This document shows positions 7,697 to 15,774 of a stretch of DNA of 64,000 nt, piece by piece. The stretch is from Streptomyces rishiriensis (lineage in GTDB: Bacteria; Actinomycetota; Actinomycetes; Streptomycetales; Streptomycetaceae). The stretch lies in assembly GCF_030815485.1 (NCBI RefSeq), contig NZ_JAUSWV010000002.1, positions 6,696,001 to 6,760,000 on the forward strand, written 5' to 3'. The translations under genes and the position numbers were made by a program. The notes under the pieces were generated by a model. It worked only from the letters and a program-made list of their open reading frames with translations, was not told the origin of the DNA and did no database searches. The first letter of the stretch is position 1, and every line of letters begins with the position of its first letter.

Positions 7697-9426
7697 GCCA
7701 GCACCGCCGTCCGGTAGGTCTCGTGGGCCCGGACGAGTTCGGCGTGGGTGCCCTCGGCGCCGATCCGGCCGCCGTCGAGGAGGACCACCCGGTCGGCGAC
7801 GGCGAGCAGCGCCGGGCTGTTGGTCACCACGACCGTGGTGCGGCCGCGCCGGATCTCCCGCAGGCCCTCGGCGATGCGTGCCTCGGTCACCGCGTCCACG
7901 GCCGTCGTCGGATCGTGCACGACCAGGACGGGCGGCCCGGCGCGCAGGGCGCGCGCCAGCAGGACGCGCTGGCGCTGACCGCCGGACAGGGACCGGCCCC
8001 CCTCGCCGACACCGGTGGCGGCGCCGCGCGGCAGGGATCGGGCCACCTCGTCGGCGTGGGCGGCGGCCATGGCGCGTTCCGTCCGCGGATCCGCCGCTCC
8101 GTCCGGCTCCCCGGCCGCCGGGCCGCTCGGCGACTCCGCCTGCGGCGTCACGTTCGCGGCCAGCGAGCCGTCGAACAGCACGGCGTCATGGGCGGCCACC
8201 AGCACCGCCGCCCGCAGCCCCGCCGGATCGAGCCGGGTCAACGGCACCCCGTCCAGCTCGACCGAACCCGACTCCGGGTCGCTCTCGCGGCCCAGGCAGC
8301 GCAACAGGGCCTCGGCCGAGGCCGGATCCGTCACGGCGATCCCGGTCAGCCGCCCGGCCGGTACATGCAGGTCGACACCGTCCGGCCCGCCGAGCGGCAC
8401 CCCGCGCAGCCGCAGTTCACCGCGCACCGGGTCCGGCACCGGGGACCGGCCGCCGACCACCGCGGGTCGCGCCGCGAGGACCTCCGCGACCCGGGCGGCC
8501 GAGGCCCGGCCCTGGGCCAGTTCGGCGTTGACCCAGGCGAACGTCTCCAACGGTCCCAGCAGGAACAGGGCGAGACCCACCGCGGACACCAACTGCCCGA
8601 GCGTGAGCCGGCCGTCGAGCGCCAGGCGCCCGCCGACCAGCGCTATCAGCGCGATGAACCCACCCGTCAGGGCGAGCACGAGTCCGGTCTGCCAGGACTC
8701 GGCACGCGCCGCGCGCAGAGTGGCCGCGAGGGAGGCGCGGCTGGTGCGGCGGTACCGCTCGACGGCCGCCTGCTGAGCACCCAGCCCCTTCAGCACCCGG
8801 AGCCCGGCCACCAGGTCGGCGGCCACGCCCGAGGCGTGGGCGGCCCGGTCCTGCTCGGCCTCGCTGCGGCGTTCCAGCGGCTTGCTCAGCAGATGCCCCA
8901 GCCACAGCAGCACCGGCGTGCCCACCAGCACGATCAGCCCGAGCGGCACGGACGTCAGCAGCAGCCACACGGCACTGACGGTGATGCCCGCGACCGCCCA
9001 TGTCCCCCTCATCAGCGCCATGTTGACCGCGCCGACGCGCTTGGCGTCCTCGGTGGCGACATTGGCCAGCTCGCCGGGCAGCCGTCCCTCCTCGGCGCCC
9101 CCGCGGGCGTCGAGCACGCGGCGCACGATCGCCAGGCGAAGGGTGTGCGCGGCCTCTTCGGCGCCGCGCTCACCGGCCCGCGCGCCCACCCGGAAACTCC
9201 ACGACAGCGCCACGTACATCACGGCCAGGACGGCCAGCCACAGGGCGAGCCGCCGGGCGTCCTGTCCGGCCACGGCCTCGTCGATGACGACACCGATGAG
9301 CACCGGTACCAGGGCTTCTCCCAGTTGGTGCACACACCCGAGCGCCGCACCGAGGCCGACGCGCCGCGCCTGCCCCCTGACCGAGCGCGTCAGGACGTCC
9401 CGCCCCGAAGGGTTCCCCGATCTCAC
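7693..9426 (-). CDS. Exporter-fold ABC transporter half, degenerate ATP site
   Basis: About 577 residues: six membrane segments (~30-300) and a nucleotide-binding domain. This half is the mirror image of its partner. The signature LSGGQRQRV is perfect, but Walker A has lost its Gly-Lys-Ser (ITGIAVTDPASAEALL), the Walker B Glu is replaced (LVVHDPTTAVD), and the H-loop His is absent (VVVTNSPALL). The dimer would have one competent and one dead ATP site. An ATG at 9459 would place the coding start inside the iron box; I prefer GTG at 9426 (MRSGNPSGRD), preceded by GGAGGG at proper spacing, which leaves the box about 25 bp upstream. First gene of a three-gene iron-controlled unit (transporter, transporter, binding-protein remnant). 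Confidence 0.88.
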   Translation of the reverse strand: MRSGNPSGRDVLTRSVRGQARRVGLGAALGCVHQLGEALVPVLIGVVIDEAVAGQDARRLALWLAVLAVMYVALSWSFRVGARAGERGAEEAAHTLRLAIVRRVLDARGGAEEGRLPGELANVATEDAKRVGAVNMALMRGTWAVAGITVSAVWLLLTSVPLGLIVLVGTPVLLWLGHLLSKPLERRSEAEQDRAAHASGVAADLVAGLRVLKGLGAQQAAVERYRRTSRASLAATLRAARAESWQTGLVLALTGGFIALIALVGGRLALDGRLTLGQLVSAVGLALFLLGPLETFAWVNAELAQGRASAARVAEVLAARPAVVGGRSPVPDPVRGELRLRGVPLGGPDGVDLHVPAGRLTGIAVTDPASAEALLRCLGRESDPESGSVELDGVPLTRLDPAGLRAAVLVAAHDAVLFDGSLAANVTPQAESPSGPAAGEPDGAADPRTERAMAAAHADEVARSLPRGAATGVGEGGRSLSGGQRQRVLLARALRAGPPVLVVHDPTTAVDAVTEARIAEGLREIRRGRTTVVVTNSPALLAVADRVVLLDGGRIGAEGTHAELVRAHETYRTAVLA

Positions 9427-9451
9427 CAGCCACCCTCCGAAACCCGTCAAC

Positions 9452-9470
9452 TTAGGCAAGGCTACTCTAA
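9452..9470 (-). promoter_or_regulatory. DmdR/IdeR iron box
   Basis: The 19-bp sequence TTAGGCAAGGCTACTCTAA matches the actinobacterial iron-box consensus TTAGGTTAGGCTAACCTAA at 15 of 19 positions, with both TTAGG/CTAA ends kept. It sits just upstream of the preferred GTG start of the ABC transporter operon. It predicts repression by the DtxR-family regulator DmdR1 in iron-replete cells and expression on iron starvation. The divergent cobK gene begins 157 bp away and could also be affected, but less clearly. Confidence 0.85.
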
Positions 9471-9626
9471 GTGATGCGGAGGGAGTCGATGCCCTGCCGG
9501 GCCCGCCGCACCCCGCCGGACACGACGCCGAAGAGGCCGGGCCGGGGTCGGTGTGCTTCAGTGGGCGCCGAAACCGCCGCCCCGGCCGCGCAGCTCGGGC
9601 CTCACCCCCGGGAAGGGGCCGGACTC

Positions 9627-10397
9627 GTGCACGTACTGATCCTGGGCGGCACCGCCGAGGCCCGTCGCCTCGCCGAACTCCTGGCGGCCGACGCCCTGCC
9701 CGGGCTCCGCGTGACGACCTCCCTGGCCGGTCGGGTGACCACTCCCCGGCTGCCGCCGGGCGAGGTACGCGTGGGCGGCTTCGGCGGGGCCGGGGGGCTG
9801 GCCGCGTGGCTGGTCGAGCACACGGTCGACGCGCTCGTGGACGCCACCCACCCCTTCGCGGCCACCATCAGCCGCAACGCGGCGACGGCCGCGGCCGAGG
9901 CCGCTGTCCCGCTGCTGGCGCTGCGCCGTCCGGGCTGGGTCCCGACGGCGGGCGACCACTGGCACGAGGCCGGTTGTCTGACGGAGGCCGCCGCACTGCT
10001 GCCCTCGCTCGGCCGGCGGGTGTTCCTCACCACCGGACGCCTGGGGCTGGCCGCCTTCGCCGGTCTGGACGACCTGTGGTTCCTCGTACGGTCCGTGGAC
10101 GCGCCCGGGACACCGGCCCCGCCCCGTATGGAGGTGCTGCTCGACCGCGGGCCCTTCACACTTGCCGGGGAGCGCGAACTGCTGCGCCGTCACCGGATCG
10201 ACGTCGTCGTGACGAAGGACAGCGGGGGAGCGGCCACCGCCCCGAAACTGGCCGCCGCCCGTGCGGCGGGACTGCCCGTGGTCGTGGTCCGCAGACCGCC
10301 GGTCCCGGCGGGCGTCCCGGTCGTGACCGGTCCGGAGCAGGCCCTGGAGCGGCTCAGGGCCGCGGCGGACCCGCGCGCCCGCCGGGACGCGTGCTGA
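9627..10397 (+). CDS. cobK: Precorrin-6A reductase
   Basis: 256 residues from GTG at 9627 (ribosome site GGGAAGGGG); an upstream in-frame ATG would give an unlikely Pro/Arg-rich extension. CobK/CbiJ reduces precorrin-6A to dihydroprecorrin-6 with NADPH in corrin-ring (vitamin B12) synthesis in the cytosol. Visible family features: N-terminal nucleotide-binding turn LILGGTAEARRLAELL, VDALVDATHPFAATISRNA (~65-85), GRRVFLTTGRLGL (~130) and the C-terminal VVTKDSGGAATAPKL (~200), a well-conserved CobK motif. No other cob genes are adjacent, which is common in Streptomyces where cobK can stand alone. Start of translation fairly sure, family very sure. Confidence 0.92.
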   Translation: MHVLILGGTAEARRLAELLAADALPGLRVTTSLAGRVTTPRLPPGEVRVGGFGGAGGLAAWLVEHTVDALVDATHPFAATISRNAATAAAEAAVPLLALRRPGWVPTAGDHWHEAGCLTEAAALLPSLGRRVFLTTGRLGLAAFAGLDDLWFLVRSVDAPGTPAPPRMEVLLDRGPFTLAGERELLRRHRIDVVVTKDSGGAATAPKLAAARAAGLPVVVVRRPPVPAGVPVVTGPEQALERLRAAADPRARRDAC

Positions 10398-10509
10398 GGA
10401 AGCCCCGCGGCCACCGCGGCCCACGGGCCGCTTCCGCACGCCGGGCCGGGCACGCTCGTCGGCCGTCGCGCCTGGTTACCATGCTTCTTCAGACCAGAGG
10501 GAGTACGTC

Positions 10510-11424
10510 ATGCTGACCGAGGTCACAGCGACCCGCTACCTCGCTCCGCTGCGGGCGGGCGGCTCCGTGCCCGCCGTCGTCGAGGCCGACGACCTCGGCA
10601 CCTACGTCGTGAAGTTCACGGGCTCCGCGCAGGGCCGCAAGGCGCTCGTCGCCGAGGTGATCGTCGGCGAGCTGGCGCGTGCGCTCGGGCTGCGCTTCCC
10701 CGAGCTGGTCCTGGTCCACTTCGACCCGGCGATCGCGCGGGACGAACCGCACCAGGAGGTGAGGGAGCTGCATGCCGCGAGCGCGGGGCTCAACCTCGGG
10801 ATGGACTTCCTGCCGGGTGCGGAGGACTTCACGCCGGAGGTCGCCGAGGCCTTCCCGGTGGAGCCGCTGGAGGCCGGAAGGATCGTCTGGCTGGACGCCC
10901 TGACCGTGAACGTCGACCGTACGGTCCACAGCTCCAACCTGATGGTCTGGCCCACGTTCGGCACCGTCCCGCCCCGGCTCTGGCTCATCGACCACGGCGC
11001 CGCCCTCGTCTTCCACCACCGCTGGGACGGCGCCGACCCCGAGAAGCGCTACGACTTCCGCCACCACGCCCTCGGCCGCTGCGCCCCGGACACCCGGGCG
11101 GCCGACGCCGAACTGGCGCCCAGGGTGACCGAGGAGCTGCTGCGCCGGATCGTGGCGGAGGTGCCGGACACCTGGCTGACCGGCGAAGCGGGGTTCGCGA
11201 CCCCGGACGCGGTCCGGGAGGCGTACGTGGGTTACCTCCACGCGCGCGCGGCGGCCTCCGCGGCCTGGCTGCCCACCGACTTCCCCGCCCCGGAGGAGCT
11301 CGCCGCCGACGAGGCCCGGCGCGCGGCGAGGACCCGGCAAGGACGGCCCGACTGGCTGAAGCGGGTCCCCGACCTGCACGGCAAGCCGGCCGCTGAACAG
11401 GATTGGTCGGTGCATCTCGGATGA
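10510..11424 (+). CDS. HipA-family kinase-like protein
   Basis: 304 residues. Begins MLTEVTATRYLAPLRAGGS and has the HipA-like kinase core: ATP-site Lys in TYVVKFTGSAQGRKALVAE (~35-50), catalytic-loop region WLDALTVNVDRTVHSSNLMVW (~140-160) with Asp and Asn, and metal-binding Asp in LWLIDHGAALVF (~160-170). HipA kinases phosphorylate glutamyl-tRNA synthetase in toxin-antitoxin systems, but this short solitary form lacks a HipB antitoxin and is widespread in actinomycetes, so a housekeeping or phosphotransfer role is as likely. The ATG follows AGAGGGAG. Its stop overlaps the start of the next gene (ATGA), linking it to a small redox protein. Confidence 0.8.
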   Translation: MLTEVTATRYLAPLRAGGSVPAVVEADDLGTYVVKFTGSAQGRKALVAEVIVGELARALGLRFPELVLVHFDPAIARDEPHQEVRELHAASAGLNLGMDFLPGAEDFTPEVAEAFPVEPLEAGRIVWLDALTVNVDRTVHSSNLMVWPTFGTVPPRLWLIDHGAALVFHHRWDGADPEKRYDFRHHALGRCAPDTRAADAELAPRVTEELLRRIVAEVPDTWLTGEAGFATPDAVREAYVGYLHARAAASAAWLPTDFPAPEELAADEARRAARTRQGRPDWLKRVPDLHGKPAAEQDWSVHLG

Positions 11425-11708
11425 ACGACGCGAGTGACGTGGGCGGGCGGGTCGAGATCGAGTACTGCACCCAGTGCCGCTGGCTGCCGCGCGCGGCCTG
11501 GCTGGCGCAGGAGCTGCTCACGACCTTCGAGGCCGAGCTGACGGAGCTCGCCCTGAAGCCGGGCACGGGCGGGGTCTTCGTCGTCCGGGTCGACGACGAG
11601 GTGGTCTGGGACCGCCGCGAACAGGGCTTCCCGGAGCCGACCGCGGTGAAGAAGCTCGTCCGCGACCGAGTGGCCCCGGGGAAGTCGCTGGGCCACTCGG
11701 ACAGGTGA
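11421..11708 (+). CDS. Rdx/SelT-SelW-SelH family small redox protein
   Basis: 95 residues from ATG at 11421, which overlaps the preceding stop by 4 bp. The N-terminal IEYCTQCRWLPRAAW holds the CxxC redox motif in the place where eukaryotic SelW has Cys-x-x-Sec. The C-terminal half has GGVFVVRVDDEVVWDRREQGFPE, the thioredoxin-like strand pattern of the Rdx family. Presumed thiol-disulfide activity in the cytosol; physiological partner unknown. Coupling to a HipA-like kinase suggests the two act together, but no mechanism is established. It ends 21 bp from the convergent malate synthase. Confidence 0.85.
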   Translation: MNDASDVGGRVEIEYCTQCRWLPRAAWLAQELLTTFEAELTELALKPGTGGVFVVRVDDEVVWDRREQGFPEPTAVKKLVRDRVAPGKSLGHSDR

Positions 11709-11729
11709 GCGTTCCGGCTCGTGCGGGGT

Positions 11730-13364
11730 TCAGCCCTCGAGCTGCTCGTACGCCGGCAGGGTGAGGAAGTCCGCGTAGTCCTCGTCGAGGGAGACCGTCA
11801 GCAGCAGGTCGTGCGCCTGCTGCCAGTGGCCGGCCGCGAAGGCCTCCTCGCCGATCTCCGCGCGGATCGCGGCCAGTTCGGCGGCGGCGACCTCGCGGGC
11901 CAGCTCGGGCGTGGCCTTCACCGTGCCGCCCTCCCGCTCGAACTCCACCCCCGCGTTGATCCACTGCCAGATCTGCGAGCGGGAGATCTCGGCGGTGGCC
12001 GCGTCCTCCATCAGGTTGAAGATGGCGACCGCGCCCAGGCCGCGCAGCCAGGCCTCGATGTAACGGATGCCGACCTGCACGGCGTTGACCAGTCCCGGGT
12101 ACGTCGGCCGGGCCTCGAGCGAGTCGACGGCGATCAGGTCGGCCGCCTTGACGTCGACGTCCTCGCGCAGCCGGTGCTTCTGGTTCGGCCGGTCGCCGAG
12201 CACGGCGTCGAAGGAGGCCATGGCGATCGGCACCAGGTCCGGGTGGGCCACCCACGATCCGTCGAAACCGTCGTTCGCCTCGCGGTCCTTGTCCGCCTTG
12301 ACCTTCTCGAAGGCGACCTTGTTGACCTCCTCGTCGCGGCGGGACGGGATGAAGGCCGCCATGCCGCCGATGGCGTGCGCGCCGCGCTTGTGGCAGGTGC
12401 GGACGAGGAGTTCGGTGTACGCCCGCATGAAGGGGGCGGTCATCGTGACCGCGTTGCGGTCCGGGAGGACGAACCTGGCGCCGCCGTCACGGAAGTTCTT
12501 GACGATGGAGAACAGGTAGTCCCAGCGGCCGGCGTTCAACCCGGAGGCGTGGTCGCGCAGTTCGTACAGGATCTCGTCCATCTCGTACGCGGCCGTGATC
12601 GTCTCGATGAGCACGGTGGCGCGCACGGTGCCCTGCGGGATGCCGATGTGATCCTGCGCGAAGACGAACACCTCGTTCCAGAGGCGGGCCTCCAGGTGCG
12701 ACTCCGTCTTCGGGAGGTAGAAGTACGGGCCCTTGCCGAGGTCGAGCAGGCGCTGGGCGTTGTGGAAGAAGTAGAGACCGAAGTCGACGAGGGCGCCGGG
12801 GACCTGACGTCCGTCCGCGTCGACGAGGTGACGCTCGTTCAGGTGCCAGCCGCGCGGCCGCATGACGACGGTGGCGAGCTCGCCCTCGTCCTTCAGGGCG
12901 TAGGACTTGCCCGTCCCCGGGTCCGTGAAGTCGATCCTGCGGGTGTAGGCGTCGGCCAGGTTGAGCTGACCCAGGACGACGTTCTCCCAGGTCGGCGCCG
13001 AGGCGTCCTCGAAGTCGGCGAGCCAGACCCGGGCGCCCGAGTTGAGCGCGTTGATGGTCATCTTGCGGTCGGTCGGGCCGGTGATCTCGACCCGGCGGTC
13101 GTCCAGGGCCGCGGGGGAGGGGGCCACCCGCCAGGAGTCGTCCGCGCGGATCGCGGCGGTCTCCGGGAGGAAGTCCAGGGTGGAGGTGCGGGCGATCTCG
13201 GCGCGGCGCTCCGCGCGCCGGGCGAGGAGCTCGTCACGGCGTGGGGTGAACCGCCGGTGCAGTTCGGCCACGAAGGCGAGCGCCGCCTCGGTGAGGACCT
13301 CCTCCTGCCGCGGCAGGGGCTCGGCGTCGACGATGGCCAGCGGGGACGGCGCTGGTGCGGACAT
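11730..13364 (-). CDS. aceB: Malate synthase A
   Basis: 544 residues, standard length for malate synthase A, which condenses glyoxylate with acetyl-CoA to malate. Recognisable segments: TGPTDRKMTINALNSGARVW, LADFEDASAPTWENVV (~115-135), MRPRGWHLNERH (~165), YFYLPKTESHLEARLWNEVF (~215), VRATVLIETITAAYEMDEIL (~245) with the catalytic-region Glu, and the C-terminal NLMEDAATAEISRSQIWQW. Ends QLEG rather than the peroxisomal SRL. It lies three genes from the allantoin operon, whose end product is glyoxylate, and has an AllR-type box ~104 bp upstream, so its job here is probably glyoxylate removal during allantoin use, besides the glyoxylate shunt. Confidence 0.96.
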   Translation of the reverse strand: MSAPAPSPLAIVDAEPLPRQEEVLTEAALAFVAELHRRFTPRRDELLARRAERRAEIARTSTLDFLPETAAIRADDSWRVAPSPAALDDRRVEITGPTDRKMTINALNSGARVWLADFEDASAPTWENVVLGQLNLADAYTRRIDFTDPGTGKSYALKDEGELATVVMRPRGWHLNERHLVDADGRQVPGALVDFGLYFFHNAQRLLDLGKGPYFYLPKTESHLEARLWNEVFVFAQDHIGIPQGTVRATVLIETITAAYEMDEILYELRDHASGLNAGRWDYLFSIVKNFRDGGARFVLPDRNAVTMTAPFMRAYTELLVRTCHKRGAHAIGGMAAFIPSRRDEEVNKVAFEKVKADKDREANDGFDGSWVAHPDLVPIAMASFDAVLGDRPNQKHRLREDVDVKAADLIAVDSLEARPTYPGLVNAVQVGIRYIEAWLRGLGAVAIFNLMEDAATAEISRSQIWQWINAGVEFEREGGTVKATPELAREVAAAELAAIRAEIGEEAFAAGHWQQAHDLLLTVSLDEDYADFLTLPAYEQLEG

Positions 13365-13467
13365 GAGCGGTCACTTCCTTCAGCGGTGGCACCGGGTGCC
13401 AGTCGAAACCGGGTACGGCGAGCGGGGGCCCGGACGGGCCGGGACCTTCTGAGCAGTGGATACTAGT

Positions 13468-13482
13468 TTCCTCATCGTGGAA
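13468..13482 (-). promoter_or_regulatory. Putative AllR operator before aceB
   Basis: TTCCTCATCGTGGAA, an inverted TTCC-N6-TGGAA motif, about 104 bp upstream of the malate synthase start. The same pattern occurs twice between allR and the allantoinase gene (15608-15622, 15716-15730). In S. coelicolor the IclR-type repressor AllR is known to control the allantoin genes and a neighbouring malate synthase, which fits. The shared motif is seen directly; its assignment to AllR is inference. Confidence 0.65.
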
Positions 13483-13548
13483 CTTCAATGATTTGTTGAT
13501 GTCGAGATTCTCCGCGTCGAGGCAAGGTGGCGCTCGGTGCCAGCCCCC

Positions 13549-14160
13549 TCACTCAAGGTGCGCGAGATCCTCGGGGGTGTCGATGTCGAAGGGGCGGGCC
13601 ACGTCCGCGCACTCGACGAGCGTGATCGCCTTCTCGTGCTCCTTCAGATAGGCGCGTGCCCCCCGGTCGCCGGTGGCAGTCGCCGCGATGCCCGCCCAGT
13701 GGGCGGCCCCGAACAGGACCGGATGGCCGCGTACGCCGTCATAGGCGGCGCAGACGAGCGAGGACTCGTCCTCGTGGGCGGCCAGTACCCGGGCCACGGC
13801 CTGCGCCCCGATGCCGGGCTGATCCACGAGAAGGACCAGCGCGGCACGCGCCCCCGTCCCGGCGAACGAGCCGAGCCCGGCCCGCAGGGACGTACCCATG
13901 CCCTGCTCCCACTCCGGGTTCGTCACGAGCACGCACCCCTCCAGCCGCGCCCGCTCCCGTACGGTCCCGGCGGCGGCCCCGAGCACCACGTGCACCCGGG
14001 CGCAGCCCGCCGTGCGCAGCGCTTCCACCGCGTGTTCGACGAGCGGCCGCCCCCGGTGTTCGAGCAGTGCCTTGGGGCGTCCGCCGAGCCGGCGGCCCCC
14101 GCCCGCCGCGAGGAGCAGGCCGGCCACCTGGCCGACGGCCCCGTCTTCCTTTGGCGTCAT
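13549..14160 (-). CDS. NTP-transferase (MobA/MocA-like nucleotidyltransferase)
   Basis: 203 residues from ATG at 14160; the frame stays open further upstream but that part is Arg/Pro-rich and not protein-like. The N-terminal signature GLLLAAGGGRRLGGRPKALL (~13-32) is the nucleotide-binding loop of the MobA/IspD/GlmU superfamily. It is followed by VHVVLGAAAGTV, NPEWEQGMGTSLRAGL (~80) and LLVDQPGI (~105, metal-binding Asp), and it ends DIDTPEDLAHLE, the usual closing motif of MocA-like cytidylyltransferases. These transfer a nucleotide to molybdopterin or related cofactors, often serving purine-degrading molybdoenzymes such as xanthine dehydrogenase. The neighbouring allantoin genes make that plausible, but the cofactor role is inference. 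Confidence 0.85.
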   Translation of the reverse strand: MTPKEDGAVGQVAGLLLAAGGGRRLGGRPKALLEHRGRPLVEHAVEALRTAGCARVHVVLGAAAGTVRERARLEGCVLVTNPEWEQGMGTSLRAGLGSFAGTGARAALVLLVDQPGIGAQAVARVLAAHEDESSLVCAAYDGVRGHPVLFGAAHWAGIAATATGDRGARAYLKEHEKAITLVECADVARPFDIDTPEDLAHLE

Positions 14161-14351
14161 GCGTCCTGCATACCTGACGCGGCGTCGGCCGCGCGCTTGC
14201 GTGGGGGCTGAATTTCGGTCCGCGCGGTGGCGCACGCCGCGTCGGGTGGCGTTTACTGACCCGCGCGTCCTTCGGTGCCCGGCCGGTACCGCGGGGCCGC
14301 GGGGCGGGTGAGCGCGCAAGCGCGCTCGGCGGAGCGCGCGGGGGGAGAGCT

Positions 14352-14666
14352 GTGTTGCGGAGCTTGGGGCAGAGGGCAGTGACCGGCAGCTACGAGGAAC
14401 CGAGGGTGGCGGAACTGCGGACCGCGGTGTCCCGGCTGCGCCGCGAACTCGCCACGTATCCAGCCGAGTTCCCGGACCGGGCGATCGCCGAGGACGAACT
14501 CGCCGCGCTCGCCGCGATGGTGACCCACGGCACCCCCGAAGTGCCCCGGTTACGCCGCTCCTTGCTGCTGATCGCGGGCGCCATCGGCTCGGTGAGCGCA
14601 CTGGCCCGGAGCCTGTCGGAGGTACGCCACGCCGTGGAGCTGTTCGGAGAGCCGCCCCGCCGTTGA
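14352..14666 (+). CDS. Small conserved actinobacterial protein (possibly DUF5955)
   Basis: 104 residues from GTG at 14352 with GGGGAGAG upstream. No signal peptide; an amphipathic helix rich in Glu/Arg (EPRVAELRTAVSRLRRELATYPAEFPDRAIAEDE is the charged part, cut here by a turn at Pro), then LRRSLLLIAGAIGSVSALARSLSEVRHAVELF. It looks like a compact helical cytosolic protein. I believe it belongs to the DUF5955 group of Streptomyces proteins found between malate synthase and allR, but only by memory of the pattern. No function known. It converges on allR. Confidence 0.7.
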   Translation: MLRSLGQRAVTGSYEEPRVAELRTAVSRLRRELATYPAEFPDRAIAEDELAALAAMVTHGTPEVPRLRRSLLLIAGAIGSVSALARSLSEVRHAVELFGEPPRR

Positions 14667-14709
14667 CGTGGGGCTGCGCTGAGGGGGCGCGCCGCGGCGG
14701 GGCTCGGCC

Positions 14710-15507
14710 CTAGACCGCCGGACCGGAGCTCGTCAGCGCCTGTGACAGTTCCACCGCGATCTGCCGCAGTACCGGCACGATGTTCTCCGTGGCCGACTCC
14801 GTGACGCGGCCCGCCGGGCCGGAGATGGAGACGGCCGCGGGGGTGGGGGAGTCCGGCACCGGCACCGCCAGGCAGCGCACGCCGATCTCCTGCTCGTTGT
14901 CGTCGACCGCGTAGCCGGCGTGCCGCACGTCCGCGAGGGCCGCGAGGAAGCCGTCGGGGGTGGTGATCGTCTTGTCCGTGGCGGCGGGCATGCCGGTACG
15001 GGCGAGCAGGGCGCGCACCTCGTCGTCCGGGAAGCCCGCGAGCAGGGCCTTGCCGACGCCCGTGGAGTGCGGCAGGACGCGGCGGCCGACCTCGGTGAAC
15101 ATCCGCATCGAGTGCTTGGACGGCACCTGCGCCACGTACACGATCTCGTCGCCGTCGAGCAGCGCCATGTTGGCCGTCTCGCCGGTCTCCTCGACCAGGC
15201 GGGCCAGATAGGGCCGGGCCCAGGTGCCCAGCAGCCGGGCGGCGGACTCGCCGAGCCGGATCAGCCGGGGGCCGAGCGCATAACGGCGGTTGGGCTGCTG
15301 GCGGACGTAACCGCAGACCACCAGGGTGCGCATCAGGCGATGGATGGTGGGCAGCGGCAGCCCGCTGCTCGCGGACAGCTCGCTCAGGCCGACCTCGCCG
15401 CCCGCGTCCGCCATCCGCTCGAGGAGATCGAAGGCGCGCTCGAGGGACTGGACCCCGCCGCTGGCGGACTTGGCGGAGTCGGTGGTGCTGGCGCTGGACG
15501 TCGGCAC
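14710..15507 (-). CDS. allR: IclR-family repressor of allantoin genes (AllR)
   Basis: 265 residues from GTG at 15507 (ribosome site GAAAGGA); an in-frame ATG at 15582 would add a basic extension without homology. IclR layout: winged helix at residues ~18-75 (VQSLERAFDLLERMADAGGE, LSELSASSGLPLPTIHRLM) and a C-terminal effector domain (TGETANMALLDGDEIVYVAQV, RVLPHSTGVGKALLAG, EIGVRCLAVPVPD). Divergent from allantoinase and allantoicase. In S. coelicolor the orthologous-looking AllR represses the allantoin pathway and malate synthase; glyoxylate and related acids are typical IclR/AllR effectors. Two TTCC-N6-TGGAA boxes lie in its upstream region, so autoregulation is likely. Confidence 0.9.
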   Translation of the reverse strand: MPTSSASTTDSAKSASGGVQSLERAFDLLERMADAGGEVGLSELSASSGLPLPTIHRLMRTLVVCGYVRQQPNRRYALGPRLIRLGESAARLLGTWARPYLARLVEETGETANMALLDGDEIVYVAQVPSKHSMRMFTEVGRRVLPHSTGVGKALLAGFPDDEVRALLARTGMPAATDKTITTPDGFLAALADVRHAGYAVDDNEQEIGVRCLAVPVPDSPTPAAVSISGPAGRVTESATENIVPVLRQIAVELSQALTSSGPAV

Positions 15508-15607
15508 GGCGCGTTCCTTTCGAAACTGGCGGAAGGGCTGAAGCCTACCCGGCGGTCGGTTGACTCCTCGCTTGCGCGTCATTAGATTCTGCTGGACGGA
15601 ATACTAA

Positions 15608-15622
15608 TTCCAGTATGTGGAA
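15608..15622. promoter_or_regulatory. Putative AllR operator, allR-proximal
   Basis: TTCCAGTATGTGGAA, same TTCC-N6-TGGAA layout as the sites at 13468 and 15716. It is immediately preceded by GGAATACTAATTCC, a second overlapping inverted repeat, so this may be a double site. It lies ~100 bp upstream of the allR start and ~150 bp upstream of allantoinase. Confidence 0.65.
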
Positions 15623-15715
15623 ACGTCCAGAGTGTCGAGGGCGGGTGCAAGCTGGGGGAGGGTGCCCTTGACGGCGCGAAGGCGGAAGGGAAGACTCCTT
15701 CAACAGAACGTTGAA

Positions 15716-15730
15716 TTCCGTTACGTGGAA
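15716..15730. promoter_or_regulatory. Putative AllR operator, allantoinase-proximal
   Basis: TTCCGTTACGTGGAA, the third copy of the TTCC-N6-TGGAA motif, 44 bp before the GTG start of allantoinase, a position fitting repression of the catabolic operon. An AACGTT palindrome lies just upstream (15708-15713). Confidence 0.7.
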
Positions 15731-15774
15731 GTTTCTCCCGCGTGACGGGAAGAGAACGGAAGAGAGGGGTCCGG

